Positions 48,170 through 57,365 of a stretch of 64,000 nt of DNA are shown here, one piece after another (the stretch's first letter is position 1; each line of letters opens with the position of its first letter). The DNA lies in the NCBI GenBank assembly GCA_041690255.1, contig JAWLHU010000001.1, positions 62,001 to 126,000 of the forward strand, written 5' to 3'. Both the position numbers and the translations under genes were made by a program. The stretch is from JAWLHU01 sp041690255 (lineage in GTDB: Bacteria > Bacillota > Sulfobacillia > Symbiobacteriales > Symbiobacteriaceae). The notes under the pieces are model-generated. The model was given only the letters and a program-made list of their open reading frames with translations. It was not told the DNA's origin and searched no databases.

Positions 48170-48637
48170 ATGAAGTTGCATGAGCTTGCCCCGACTCCCG
48201 GCGCTCGGAAGGAGCGCAAGCGTCTGGGCCGTGGTATCGGTTCCGGCCTTGGCAAGACCTCCGGCAAGGGCCATAAGGGCCAGAACGCCCGCGCTGGCGG
48301 CGGTGTCCGCCCCGGTTTCGAGGGTGGCCAGATGCCCCTGACCCGGCGCCTGCCGAAGCGGGGTTTCTCCAATGAGCCCTTCAAGGTGACCTACGAGGTC
48401 GTCAACGTGGGTTCGCTGGACGCCTTCGAGGCGGGTACCGTCGTGACCCCTGAGTTGCTCGAGGAGTCCCGGGTCTGCAAGAACGCCGTCAAGGGCGTGA
48501 AGGTCCTGGGTCTCGGCGAGATTACCAAGGCGCTGACCGTACGCGCACACAAGGTCAGCGAGTCCGCGAAGCAGAAGATTGAGGCTGCCGGCGGTAAGGT
48601 TGAGGTAATCGGAGAAGCCACCGAAGAGGTGAGGTAA
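48170..48637 (+). CDS. rplO: 50S ribosomal protein L15
   Basis: 155 aa, ATG at 48170 after GAGGTGA. MKLHELAPTPGARKERKRLG and the Gly-rich RGIGSGLGKTSGKGHKGQ arm are typical. Late 50S assembly protein; secY begins 5 nt after its stop. Confidence 0.97.
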   Translation: MKLHELAPTPGARKERKRLGRGIGSGLGKTSGKGHKGQNARAGGGVRPGFEGGQMPLTRRLPKRGFSNEPFKVTYEVVNVGSLDAFEAGTVVTPELLEESRVCKNAVKGVKVLGLGEITKALTVRAHKVSESAKQKIEAAGGKVEVIGEATEEVR

Positions 48638-48642
48638 CAGCC

Positions 48643-49917
48643 ATGGCGATGCTGGAGACGTTGCGCAATTCGCTGCGCCTGCCTGGGCTAAGAAAACGGC
48701 TGCTCTTCACAGTCGCGATGCTCGTGGTTCTGCGAATCGGCGCACACATTCCCGTCCCTGGGGTCAATATCGATAAGCTTGGTGCCATCTTCGGTGGCGG
48801 TGGCTTCTTCGATTTGATCGACCTGTTTGCAGGTGGCGCCTTCCAGTCGTTCGCGATCTTCGCGATGAGCGTGACGCCCTACATTAACTCGTCCATCATC
48901 ATGCAGCTCCTGACCGTGGTAATCCCGCGGCTTGAGGAGATGCAGAAGGAAGGCGAGGAAGGGCGCAAGAAGATCCAGCAGTACACCCGGTACGGCACCA
49001 TCATTCTCGGTCTTGCGCAGGCCTTTGGCCTCGGCATGACCCTGAAGGTACAGGGCGCCTTCTTCAACGACACGTGGACCACCCTCTTCGTAGTCATGAT
49101 CAGCCTCACGGCGGGCACTGCCTTCCTCATGTGGCTGGGTGAAGAGATCACCGAGAAGGGCATCGGCAACGGTATTTCGCTGATCATTTTCGCGAATATC
49201 GTCACCCGGCTCCCCGGTGCGATCGAGAGCCAGTTGGCCCTGTTGCCGACCGGCCAGCGGAACATCTTCCAGCTAGGCCTGGTTGTCCTGGTCCTGCTTC
49301 TCATGGTTGTGCTGGTGATCATCGTGACCGAGGGCGTCCGGAAGATTCCGGTCGAGTACGCCAAGCGTGTTGTGGGTAAGCGCGTGTACGGTGGTCAGCG
49401 GACGCACCTGCCGATGAAGATCAACCAGGCGGGCGTCATCCCGCTGATCTTTGCCCAGTCGCTGCTCTACTTCCCTCTCACCATTGCCAACTTCATGCCC
49501 AACACGAAGTTCGGTATCTGGGTCCTGCGGTACCTGGATACGGGCTCGATCTGGTTTATGTTGGCAAACGCTGTGCTGATTCTGTTCTTCACCTATTTCT
49601 ACACGGCCATCACCTTCAACCCCGTCGATGTTGCCGATAACATCAAGAAGAACGGCGGCTTCATTCCGGGCTACCGGCCTGGTAAGCCGACCGCCGACTA
49701 CCTTGATCGGATCTCGACCCGGTTGACGTTGGTGGGCGGTATCTTCCTGGCCGCGATCACCTTGCTGCCGATCGGGATCATCCAGTTGACTGGCGTCCAA
49801 GATGCCTATCTTGGTGGCTCTAGCCTTCTGATTGTGGTCAGCGTCGGCATTGAGACCATGAAGCAGATTGAGGCGCAACTCGTCATGCGTCACTACCAGG
49901 GCTTCATGCGGGGCTAG
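48643..49917 (+). CDS. secY: Protein translocase channel SecY
   Basis: 424 aa with ten predicted membrane helices. The plug region (GGGGFFDLIDLFAGGAFQ) and the C-terminal cytoplasmic loops (KNGGFIPGYRPGKPT) are intact. It pairs with SecE (19294). ATG at 48643 with GAGGTGAGG upstream, inside the rplO stop. Standard spc-cluster position. Confidence 0.97.
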   Translation: MAMLETLRNSLRLPGLRKRLLFTVAMLVVLRIGAHIPVPGVNIDKLGAIFGGGGFFDLIDLFAGGAFQSFAIFAMSVTPYINSSIIMQLLTVVIPRLEEMQKEGEEGRKKIQQYTRYGTIILGLAQAFGLGMTLKVQGAFFNDTWTTLFVVMISLTAGTAFLMWLGEEITEKGIGNGISLIIFANIVTRLPGAIESQLALLPTGQRNIFQLGLVVLVLLLMVVLVIIVTEGVRKIPVEYAKRVVGKRVYGGQRTHLPMKINQAGVIPLIFAQSLLYFPLTIANFMPNTKFGIWVLRYLDTGSIWFMLANAVLILFFTYFYTAITFNPVDVADNIKKNGGFIPGYRPGKPTADYLDRISTRLTLVGGIFLAAITLLPIGIIQLTGVQDAYLGGSSLLIVVSVGIETMKQIEAQLVMRHYQGFMRG

Positions 49918-50118
49918 TACCCGGCGACGAGCGCAGAGGACCGGACGCCAGCGATGGCGTGCCGGTCCTCGCGAGATTCCATCGGAGGGCGGAAGGGCGC
50001 GTGCCCCTCCAGACCTCCATGCAGTGGGTTTAGCCCGTCGCCCGAGCGGGAGTGCTTTGCGTTACTCCCGCAGGGCTCTGCTGTCGAAACCTCTGCGCCG
50101 AATCAGGGAGGTTTTCCT
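49918..50118 (+). promoter_or_regulatory. secY-adk intergenic region with hairpins
   Basis: 200 nt without a supported gene. It contains a strong GAGGACCGG/CCGGTCCTC hairpin with an inner ACGCC/GGCGT stem (49937-49973), and GCGGGAGT/ACTCCCGC (50047-50072). No T run. Possible partial terminator and leader before adk. Confidence 0.45.
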
Positions 50119-50760
50119 ATGCACATCATCCTTATGGGTCCGCCCGGGGCGGGCAAGGGTACTCAGGCTGCACTGCTCGCCGAGACCGAGCAGATTCCGC
50201 ATATTTCCACTGGCGACATCTTCCGGGCCAACGTGGGCCAAGGGACTCCCCTCGGCAAGCTGGCCAAGGAGTACATGGACGCCGGCGTCTATGTGCCCGA
50301 CGACGTGACCAACGCCATGGTAAAGGACCGCCTTGCGCAGGATGACTGCAAGAAGGGGTTCATTCTAGACGGCTACCCCCGCACCCCGGACCAGGCCAGC
50401 GCCCTTGCCGGCATGCTGGCGGAGCTGGGCCTGAAGCTGGACGCGGTGGTCAATATTGCCGTCCCTGACGAACTGCTCGTGGAGCGGGCTGTGGGCCGTC
50501 GGGTCTGCAAGGCCTGCGGCGCTACCTACCACGTGAAGTTCAACGCTCCGGCTGTCGAAGGTGTCTGCGACAAGTGTGGCGGTGCGCTGGCGCAGCGCTC
50601 GGACGACCAGGCCGACAAGGTCACCGTCCGGTTGCAGGAGTACCACGGCAAGACCACTCCGCTGCTGGAGTACTACGCACAGCAAGGGCTGGTCAAGGCG
50701 GTCGATGGCAATCAGGCCATGGAGGCCGTCACGGCTCTGATCAAAGAGGCGGTCGAGTAG
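50119..50760 (+). CDS. adk: Adenylate kinase, zinc-lid form
   Basis: 213 aa from the ATG at 50119 after AGGGAGG. P-loop GPPGAGKGT at 7-15; the LID domain has four Cys (C130, C133, C150, C153), the zinc-stabilised form common in Gram-positives. Catalyses ATP + AMP = 2 ADP. Its TAG overlaps the map GTG by one base. Confidence 0.97.
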   Translation: MHIILMGPPGAGKGTQAALLAETEQIPHISTGDIFRANVGQGTPLGKLAKEYMDAGVYVPDDVTNAMVKDRLAQDDCKKGFILDGYPRTPDQASALAGMLAELGLKLDAVVNIAVPDELLVERAVGRRVCKACGATYHVKFNAPAVEGVCDKCGGALAQRSDDQADKVTVRLQEYHGKTTPLLEYYAQQGLVKAVDGNQAMEAVTALIKEAVE

Positions 50761-51506
50761 TGATCATTCGTAAGACACCGGAACAGATCAAGCGGATGAA
50801 AGAGGCCGGACTGATTGTCTGGCAGGTTCATCAGGAGTTGGCCAAGGTGGTTACCCCGGGCATTACCACCCGGGAGCTCGACGAACTGGCAGAGTCCCTC
50901 ATCCGCAAGGCGGGGGGCGTACCAACCTTCAAGGGCTACCACGGCTATCCGGCTTCGATCTGTGCTTCGGTCAACGATGAGGTGGTCCACGGCATCCCGT
51001 CGGAACGGAAGCTCCAGGAGGGTGATATCATCGCCATTGACCTGGGGGTTACGTACAAGGGATGGGTTGGAGACTCCGCCTACACGCACGCCGTGGGCAA
51101 AATTACCCCCGAAGCCGCGCGGTTGCTGGATGTAACGCGAATCGCGCTTGAAAAAGCGCTGGCGCAGTGTTATTCTGGCATTCGGTTGGGTGATGTGGGT
51201 CATGCTGTCCAGGCCTATGTGGAAGCCGAGGGCTTCAGTGTGGTCCGCGACTTTGTTGGTCATGGCATAGGTGCTAGCATGCACGAGGACCCACAGGTTC
51301 CGAATTTTGGCCCGCCAGGCAGTCGTGAGCTGTTGGTGCCAGGCATGGTCCTGGCGATCGAGCCCATGGTGAATGCGGGCACCTGGGAAGTCCGGGTACT
51401 CGACGATGAGTGGACGGTGGTCACCTTGGACGGAAAGTATTCCGCCCACTTTGAACACACCGTTGCCATTACGGAGGAAGGGCCGGTTATTCTCACCAAA
51501 CCGTGA
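50760..51506 (+). CDS. map: Methionine aminopeptidase, type I
   Basis: 248 aa from the GTG at 50760 (TAGTG overlap with adk; AAAGAGGCGG upstream). Five metal ligands are visible: Asp in AIDLGV, Asp in VGDSAY, His in GHGIG, Glu in AIEPM and Glu in FEHTV. Removes N-terminal Met co-translationally. Longer frames reading in from adk are disregarded. Confidence 0.96.
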   Translation: MIIRKTPEQIKRMKEAGLIVWQVHQELAKVVTPGITTRELDELAESLIRKAGGVPTFKGYHGYPASICASVNDEVVHGIPSERKLQEGDIIAIDLGVTYKGWVGDSAYTHAVGKITPEAARLLDVTRIALEKALAQCYSGIRLGDVGHAVQAYVEAEGFSVVRDFVGHGIGASMHEDPQVPNFGPPGSRELLVPGMVLAIEPMVNAGTWEVRVLDDEWTVVTLDGKYSAHFEHTVAITEEGPVILTKP

Positions 51507-51520
51507 GGTATATCCCACAG

Positions 51521-51535
51521 GTTTTGTGCTATAAT
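51521..51535 (+). promoter_or_regulatory. Extended -10 promoter before the KOW gene
   Basis: TGCTATAAT (51527-51535), an extended -10 with TG one base before TATAAT and a poor -35. Located about 65 nt upstream of the KOW-domain gene. Confidence 0.6.
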
Positions 51536-51599
51536 AACGGTATTGGTCTTTTCCGTGAGAGCTGGACTCAACCGGGATTCAGTACGGAGGTGCACCTGC

Positions 51600-51890
51600 G
51601 TGGACCAACCGGGTCTTAGGCCCGGCGCGATTGTGCGATCCCTGGCCGGGCGCGACCAGGGCAATTGTTACGTCGTGCTCCGACAGGTGGACGAGCGGCT
51701 TGTCGCCGTCTGTAATGGCCGTCAGCGACCAATTGACCGTCCGAAGCAAAAGAACAGGCGGCACCTGGAGGTGCTCGGCTGGGCGGATGCCACTCTGGCT
51801 CTCCGACTGGAGCGAGGCGACAAGGTCACGGACCATGATGTTGTCAAGGCCCTGGAGGCTTTTCCATCGAGAGTCTTTGAGGAGGTTTGA
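51600..51890 (+). CDS. KOW-domain RNA-binding protein (YbzG/L14e-like)
   Basis: 96 aa from the GTG at 51600 after CGGAGGTG. The N-terminal KOW-type strand (PGAIVRSLAGRDQGNCYVVL) is followed by a basic stretch RPIDRPKQKNRRHLE. Firmicutes encode such a protein between map and infA (ybzG in Bacillus), and it is probably ribosome- or RNA-associated. Its stop overlaps the AGGAGG of infA. Confidence 0.88.
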   Translation: MDQPGLRPGAIVRSLAGRDQGNCYVVLRQVDERLVAVCNGRQRPIDRPKQKNRRHLEVLGWADATLALRLERGDKVTDHDVVKALEAFPSRVFEEV

Positions 51891-51899
51891 TTCGGACGT

Positions 51900-52118
51900 A
51901 TGTCTAAGGACGACGTGATTGAGGTCGAAGGCACTGTGATTGAGCCCCTGCCCAACGCCATGTTCCGTGTGGAGCTGTCGAATGGCCATCGGGTGCTGGC
52001 ACACGTGTCTGGTAAGATCCGCATGAACTTTATCCGTATTCTTCCGGGTGATCGGGTAACGATTGAGCTATCGCCATACGACCTGACGCGTGGTAGAATC
52101 GTATATCGGTACAAATAG
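51900..52118 (+). CDS. infA: Translation initiation factor IF-1
   Basis: 72 aa, ATG at 51900. MSKDDVIEVEGTVIEPLPNA and the S1/OB fold are complete, ending GRIVYRYK. AGGAGG is 14 nt upstream, a long spacing, with the preceding gene's stop inside it. Binds the 30S A-site during initiation. Confidence 0.97.
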   Translation: MSKDDVIEVEGTVIEPLPNAMFRVELSNGHRVLAHVSGKIRMNFIRILPGDRVTIELSPYDLTRGRIVYRYK

Positions 52119-52268
52119 GCACGACTAATTGAACGGTCCACGTCCCTGTGGAGGCGTTCGGTAGACCGGATGGCCTCTGGTTGTCCGTCTCCCTTGTCGT
52201 GTTTATCGCATACAGAGTTTTGGTCTGCATCCCTGCGCCACGAGCGCGGAAGAGAGGAGGGGCTGCTC

Positions 52269-52382
52269 GTGAAGGTTCGGCCGTCCGTGAAGCCGATTTG
52301 CGAGAAGTGCAAGGTCATTAAGCGTCACGGTAACGTGATGGTGATCTGCGAGAATCCGAAGCACAAGCAGAAGCAGGGCTAG
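52269..52382 (+). CDS. rpmJ: 50S ribosomal protein L36, zinc type
   Basis: 37 aa from the GTG at 52269 with GAGAGGAGGGG upstream. VKVRPSVKPICEKCKVIKRH; zinc ligands C11, C14, C27 and H32. Basic C-terminus KHKQKQG. The 150-nt gap after infA shows no other gene. Confidence 0.96.
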   Translation: MKVRPSVKPICEKCKVIKRHGNVMVICENPKHKQKQG

Positions 52383-52692
52383 AAGCACGCCGACACGCGT
52401 GGGCCGGTGGTCTTGCGCTCACCGGCAGGCCAGCAAGTTTTGTCTACCTTTGGCTGGCGCACCTCTCCAAAGGGAGGGGGGCACCAGCATTCACGCATGG
52501 GCTCGAGGCGCGGACACTGCCGGGAGGCGTGCAAAACCAGCGCTGGAACCCGTCGGGTACATTTTGGGGAGCGGCTGGTGTCGAGGACCCTCTTCCCTCG
52601 ATGCTTTCTCCAGGTTGAACTCGGCCGGGACGGGTCGTGCATTCGTTGTCACCTATTGGCACGTTTCCAAATGAGGAGGGTATTACTCAAGC
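52383..52692 (+). promoter_or_regulatory. Long structured leader before rpsM
   Basis: 310 nt with no supported gene. It contains GCTGG/CCAGC closing a helix with CCTCTCC-AAA-GGGAGG inside (52453-52490), TCGAGG-N10-CTCGA (52579-52599) and other GC inverted repeats, then GAGGAGGG before the rpsM ATG. Because rpsD (S4) lies in this operon, as in E. coli, the leader is a candidate S4-responsive element. Confidence 0.5.
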
Positions 52693-53070
<378 letters not shown>

Positions 53071-53087
53071 AGGAGGGACACGTCTAA

Positions 53088-53477
53088 ATGGCTAAGCGCC
53101 CGGTTCGCACGAAGCGTAAGGAGCGGAAGCACGTCGACAAAGGCGTGGCCCATATCCGTTCTACCTTTAACAACACCATTGTTACCATTACCGATACCAA
53201 CGGGAACGCCCTCTCCTGGGCCACTTCCGGCGCCATGGGCTTCAAGGGCTCCCGGAAGTCGACCCCGTTCGCCTCGCAGATGGCTGCCGAGAAGGCTGCC
53301 AAGGAGGCCATGGAGCATGGCCTGCGCGAGATCGAGGTTTTCGTGAAGGGTCCGGGGTCGGGCCGCGAGGCGGCCATTCGGCAGCTGCAGGCTGCTGGTC
53401 TGGAGGTCACGACCATTAAGGACGTGACTCCGATCCCCCACAACGGCTGCCGCCCGCCGAAGCGGCGCCGGGTGTAG
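53088..53477 (+). CDS. rpsK: 30S ribosomal protein S11
   Basis: 129 aa, ATG at 53088 after AAGGAGGG. VAHIRSTFNNTIVTITDTNG and the C-terminal DVTPIPHNGCRPPKRRRV are diagnostic. Platform protein near the mRNA exit. Confidence 0.98.
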   Translation: MAKRPVRTKRKERKHVDKGVAHIRSTFNNTIVTITDTNGNALSWATSGAMGFKGSRKSTPFASQMAAEKAAKEAMEHGLREIEVFVKGPGSGREAAIRQLQAAGLEVTTIKDVTPIPHNGCRPPKRRRV

Positions 53478-53500
53478 GAAGAGGAGGGGACGTTTAACAA

Positions 53501-54124
53501 ATGGCGCGATATACCGATGCTGTCTGCCGGCTCTGCCGCCGGGAAGGCGTTAAGCTTTACCTGAAGGGCGAGAAGTGCTACAGCGACAAGTGCCCCGTCG
53601 TCAAGCGGGCTACCCCGCCTGGCCAGCACGGGCTCTCCCGTCGCAAGATGTCCGAGTATGCGATCCAGCTCCGCGAGAAGCAGAAGGCTCGCCGCTTCTA
53701 CGGTGTCCTGGAGAAGCAGTTTGAGCGTTACTTCGACCTGGCCACCCGCAAGAAGGGTGTTACCGGTGAAGTCCTCCTTCAGACCCTGGAGCGCCGCCTC
53801 GACAACGTGGTCTACCGCCTCGGCTTCGCTGCAAGCCGTGCGGAAGCCCGCCAGGTCGTCAAGCACTCCCACATCGAGGTCAATGGCCGCAAGGTCAACA
53901 TTCCCTCCTACCTGGTCCGTGAGGGCGATGTGATCGCTGTCCGCGAGTCTTCCCGTGACCACAAGCGGGTCAAGGAGCTGCTCGCCGGTGGTCCCCGTCC
54001 GGTGCCCGCCTGGCTGACCCTCGAGGGTGAGGCTGGTCGCGGCACGATCGTCCGGATGCCCAACCGCGATGAGATCGACGCCCCGGTGCAGGAGCACCTT
54101 ATCGTCGAGCTGTACTCCCGTTAA
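53501..54124 (+). CDS. rpsD: 30S ribosomal protein S4, zinc type
   Basis: 207 aa, ATG at 53501 after GAAGAGGAGG. N-terminal Cys cluster C9, C12, C26, C31 (the zinc form) and S4 domain ERRLDNVVYRLGFAASRAEA. Its place between rpsK and rpoA matches E. coli and many clostridia, whereas in Bacillus rpsD is elsewhere. Likely operon autoregulator. Confidence 0.97.
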   Translation: MARYTDAVCRLCRREGVKLYLKGEKCYSDKCPVVKRATPPGQHGLSRRKMSEYAIQLREKQKARRFYGVLEKQFERYFDLATRKKGVTGEVLLQTLERRLDNVVYRLGFAASRAEARQVVKHSHIEVNGRKVNIPSYLVREGDVIAVRESSRDHKRVKELLAGGPRPVPAWLTLEGEAGRGTIVRMPNRDEIDAPVQEHLIVELYSR

Positions 54125-54257
54125 TCGCATAGAGGGCTGTAACGGCATGGGCTCACTGCTAAGCCTGACCGGCAGCCGCGGGACTGACCTGGGTTCTTGG
54201 GCGGCGGCGTAGGGCGCTCATTGTTGAGCGAGACAGGGAATTGGGGGTATCTACAAG
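54125..54257 (+). other. rpsD-rpoA intergenic spacer
   Basis: 133 nt with no gene. It holds CTCA-N4-TGAG just before the rpoA SD (around 54218-54229) and GC-rich repeats. It could tune rpoA relative to ribosomal proteins; nothing definite is seen. Confidence 0.3.
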
Positions 54258-55205
54258 ATGATCGGAATGGAAAAACCCAAGATTGAGACCGTAGAGCTGG
54301 CCGAGGACAACAGCTACGGCAAGTTCGTGGTTGAGCCGCTCGAGCGGGGCTACGGCATCACCCTTGGCAACTCGCTGCGGCGCATCCTGCTCTCTTCCCT
54401 GCCGGGTGCCGCAGTCACCTCTGTGAAGATCGACGGCGTGCTGCATGAGTTCTCGACCATCCCCGGGGTGGTTGAGGACGTGACGGACATTATCCTCAAC
54501 CTCAAGCAGCTCTCGCTGAAGGTGCATAGTGACGAGACCAAGACGCTCCGTATCCACGCGGAAGGCGAGGGTCCTGTCACGGCTGGGGACATTCATACGG
54601 ACGCCGATGTGGAGATCCTCAATCCGGACCTGCACATCGCCACCCTGGATAAGGGCGGCCGCCTGATTGCCGAGATTACCGTTGGCAAGGGCCGCGGCTA
54701 CGTGCCGGCCGATCAGAACAAGACCCCGGATATGCCGATCGGCGTAATTCCGATCGACTCGATCTTCTCGCCGATCCGGCGGGTGAATTACACCATCGAG
54801 CATACCCGTGTTGGCAATCGCACCAACTTCGACAAGCTGACCCTGGAGGTCTGGACGAACGGGGCGATCCGTCCCGATGAGGCCTGCTCCTGGGCGGCCA
54901 AGATCCTCAAGGAGCATCTGGAGCTCTTCCTCTCCCTGACCGAAGACGCTGATCAGATCGAGGTCATGCAGGAGAAGGACGACAACGACCGCAACAAGCT
55001 GATGGAGATGACCATCGAGGAGCTGGATCTCTCGGTCCGTTCCTACAACTGCTTGAAGCGTGCCGGCATTAACACCGTCGCCGAGCTCTGCGCCAAGTCG
55101 GACGATGAGATGATCAAAGTCCGCAACCTTGGCAAGAAGTCCCTCGAGGAAGTCAAGCAGAAGCTGTCTGCGATCGGCCTGGGCCTGCGTCAGTCGGACG
55201 ACTAG
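54258..55205 (+). CDS. rpoA: RNA polymerase alpha subunit
   Basis: 315 aa, ATG at 54258 with TTGGGGGT 9 nt upstream (MIGMEKPKIETVEL). N-terminal assembly domain with GNSLRRILLSSLPGAAVTS, a linker, and C-terminal domain with RSYNCLKRAGINTVAEL and VRNLGKKSLEEVKQKL. Close to Bacillus alpha throughout. Confidence 0.98.
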   Translation: MIGMEKPKIETVELAEDNSYGKFVVEPLERGYGITLGNSLRRILLSSLPGAAVTSVKIDGVLHEFSTIPGVVEDVTDIILNLKQLSLKVHSDETKTLRIHAEGEGPVTAGDIHTDADVEILNPDLHIATLDKGGRLIAEITVGKGRGYVPADQNKTPDMPIGVIPIDSIFSPIRRVNYTIEHTRVGNRTNFDKLTLEVWTNGAIRPDEACSWAAKILKEHLELFLSLTEDADQIEVMQEKDDNDRNKLMEMTIEELDLSVRSYNCLKRAGINTVAELCAKSDDEMIKVRNLGKKSLEEVKQKLSAIGLGLRQSDD

Positions 55206-55265
55206 TATCTACGATCACAGCGCTGCAGCGCTGTCTCACCTGGACAGGATAGGGGTGACAAAGAG

Positions 55266-55607
55266 ATGGCTCAGTATCAGAAGCTCGGCCGCGACAGTTC
55301 TGCCCGCAAGGCGCTGTTCCGGGCTGTTGTGACCGCTCTGTTTGACAAGGAGAAGATCGAGACCACCGAGGGCAAGGCCCAGGAGGTCAAGTCGATCGCC
55401 GACGAAATGATCACCCTCGCGAAGCGGGGCGACCTGCACGCTCGCCGGCAGGCCCTGGCCTTCATCTACGATGAGGCCGTGGTCAAGAAGCTGTTCGATA
55501 CCATCGCTCCGCGGTATGCCGATCGCAACGGCGGCTACACCCGGGTCATCAAGACCGGGGTCCGCAAGGGCGACGCTGCCCCCATGGCGATCCTCGAGCT
55601 GGTCTAA
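55266..55607 (+). CDS. rplQ: 50S ribosomal protein L17
   Basis: 113 aa, ATG at 55266 after GGATAGGGGTG. QYQKLGRDSSARKALFRAVV is typical. Last gene of the alpha cluster, followed by two hairpins, the second a strong terminator. Confidence 0.97.
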   Translation: MAQYQKLGRDSSARKALFRAVVTALFDKEKIETTEGKAQEVKSIADEMITLAKRGDLHARRQALAFIYDEAVVKKLFDTIAPRYADRNGGYTRVIKTGVRKGDAAPMAILELV

Positions 55608-55653
55608 GTGGATAGGAGGACGGGCTCGGCTGTGCGGAGCCCGTTCAGACAGA

Positions 55654-55696
55654 AGGCAGACCCGGCCCACGAATGTGGTGCCGGGCCTGCCTTTTT
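55654..55696 (+). terminator. Terminator of the alpha ribosomal cluster
   Basis: AGGCAG...CCTGCCT with CCCGGC/GCCGGG inside (55654-55692), then TTTTTC. Another hairpin, ACGGGCTC/GAGCCCGT, precedes it. The converging quinone oxidoreductase gene ends at 55703. Confidence 0.9.
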
Positions 55697-55702
55697 CTGT
55701 CC

Positions 55703-56692
55703 TTATTGAACCAGGGAGATCTTGCCGAGGTGTTGCCCCTCTTCTGCATAGCGATGTGCCTCCCCGGCCTCTGCGAACGAGAAGGTCCGGGGATCCAGGA
55801 GCGGGCGGACGGCGCCTTGCTCGACCAGCGCCGTGATAGCGCTGAGAATCTCCCCGTGGCTCGCACGGCGAACGCCGTGCAGTAGGGGGATCAGCATGAA
55901 GACCACATGCAACGAAAGACCTTTGAGGTGGGCAGTGGTCAGGTCCTGGCTGGAGAGGGCATTTAATGTCACCACCCGGCCGTAAAGCCTGGCGGCTGAT
56001 AGTGCGCGGGGAAGGTTGGCGCCGCCCACGGTGTCGAGCACCACGTCAAACCCGGCCCCTCCCGTGTGTTCGGCCACGTACTCCTCCACCGATTGCTCCC
56101 TGTATGGGATGACCACATCGGCCCCCAGTTTCCGGGCCCACACCGCCTTGTCGGGTGAGGAGACGGTGGTGTAGACCGTGGCACCCAGGTACTTGGCAAC
56201 CTGGACAGCAACATGGCCGACGCCCCCCGTCCCCCCGTAGATCAGGACGCGCTCTCCTGGCAGTACCCGCGCCCGCTCGACCAGCGCCTCCCACGCCGTG
56301 ATCGCCACAAGGGGCAACACCCCGGCCTCGGCAGGGCTCAGGTTTACGGGCCGACGGGCCACCAGCGCAGAGTCGGCGAGCATGAAGTCCGCAAGGGCAC
56401 CCGAGGAGCCGGCCAAGCCCCCCGCGCAGGCGTATACCGCATCGCCCGGGCGGACGGCGGTCACCCCCTCGCCTACAGCTGCCACGGTCCCGGCGACATC
56501 GCCGTGGAGGATGGCCGGGAAGGGTGGTGCGATCATGGCCAGGGCACCACTCCGGATGCCGTAATCCACCGGGTTCACGCTGGATGCCTCTACCTGGATC
56601 AGAACCTGACCGGGACCCGGTACCGGTGTCGGCATCTCGGTCTCTTCAAACACATCGAACCCTCCAAACCGGGGGATCACAAACGCCTTCAT
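55703..56692 (-). CDS. Medium-chain dehydrogenase/reductase, quinone oxidoreductase-like
   Basis: 329 aa from the ATG at 56692 (GAGGAG 7 nt upstream). GroES-like N-terminal half, and NAD(P)-binding Rossmann motif GGTGGVGHVAVQVAK (about residue 150). Catalytic- and structural-zinc Cys clusters are absent, placing it with zinc-independent QOR-type NADPH reductases. The upstream region carries the same ACTTACATG-type operator as the adjacent tetR gene, so it is probably induced by the electrophile or quinone sensed by TetR. Confidence 0.88.
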   Translation of the reverse strand: MKAFVIPRFGGFDVFEETEMPTPVPGPGQVLIQVEASSVNPVDYGIRSGALAMIAPPFPAILHGDVAGTVAAVGEGVTAVRPGDAVYACAGGLAGSSGALADFMLADSALVARRPVNLSPAEAGVLPLVAITAWEALVERARVLPGERVLIYGGTGGVGHVAVQVAKYLGATVYTTVSSPDKAVWARKLGADVVIPYREQSVEEYVAEHTGGAGFDVVLDTVGGANLPRALSAARLYGRVVTLNALSSQDLTTAHLKGLSLHVVFMLIPLLHGVRRASHGEILSAITALVEQGAVRPLLDPRTFSFAEAGEAHRYAEEGQHLGKISLVQ

Positions 56693-56750
56693 CACACTTC
56701 TCCTCACCTTCCGGAAGTTTCGGATCTAATATGGGGCCGTCATCGCCCTG

Positions 56751-56767
56751 ACTTACATGCAAGTAAG
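56751..56767 (-). promoter_or_regulatory. TetR operator copy upstream of the oxidoreductase gene
   Basis: ACTTACATGCAAGTAAG, a near-palindrome sharing ACTTACATG-AAGT with the operator at 57371-57384. It lies about 60 nt upstream of the oxidoreductase start and 20 nt beyond the tetR stop. Confidence 0.75.
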
Positions 56768-56786
56768 GACCGGACGGAAAAACTCA

Positions 56787-57359
56787 TCATAATCCCCCGA
56801 CCCAGTCTGGAATCGTCCGGCGGGTCCGAGACCCCGGCAGTCGTTCCTGGGGGATGCTCATGGCCACCTGGGCTACGCCGAGGTAGACCGCAAGCGCCTC
56901 GCGGGCGAGGTCCGCAGCGGGGCGATGGGTGCAGAGGGTGCCGCTGGACTGCGACAATGCGATAGCCCGACTGAAGGCGGTGATCAGCCAGGTGAAGTGC
57001 TCTTCGGCCTTGTGGCGGAGATGCCCCGGCGCCACGGACTGCTCAACGGCCACGCGGGAGCAGACGCAGTGACCCTGGTAGTCAAGGGTGGTGAGCGTCT
57101 CCCACAGATCGTCATGAAGTGCCAGCATGATCCGCGGGAAGTCACCGGGGTGGGCTTCGGTCAGTCGGACAACCCGTGCCTGAACGTGCGCCACATAGTG
57201 GTCAACCACCGCCCGGGCGAGGCTCTCCTTGTTCTTGAAGTGGTAGTGCAGATTCGCCCGGGTGGTGCCAAGTGACCCGGCAATGGTCCCGAAATTGAGC
57301 CCCCCGTACCCGCCAATACGCATCAGGCGGTCGGCCTCGCGCAGGATATCTTCTCTCAT
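56787..57359 (-). CDS. TetR-family transcriptional repressor
   Basis: 190 aa, ATG at 57359. N-terminal HTH: ILREADRLMRIGGYGGLNF, then TIAGSLGTTRANLHYHFKNK (about 5-50). C-terminal ligand domain with CVCSR Cys pair (about 97-99), which could sense electrophiles. The promoter -10 ends 6 nt before the ATG, so the mRNA is probably leaderless; no SD is available in such a transcript. Autoregulation through 57371-57384 is strongly suggested. Confidence 0.9.
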   Translation of the reverse strand: MREDILREADRLMRIGGYGGLNFGTIAGSLGTTRANLHYHFKNKESLARAVVDHYVAHVQARVVRLTEAHPGDFPRIMLALHDDLWETLTTLDYQGHCVCSRVAVEQSVAPGHLRHKAEEHFTWLITAFSRAIALSQSSGTLCTHRPAADLAREALAVYLGVAQVAMSIPQERLPGSRTRRTIPDWVGGL

Positions 57360-57365
57360 GGCCCC

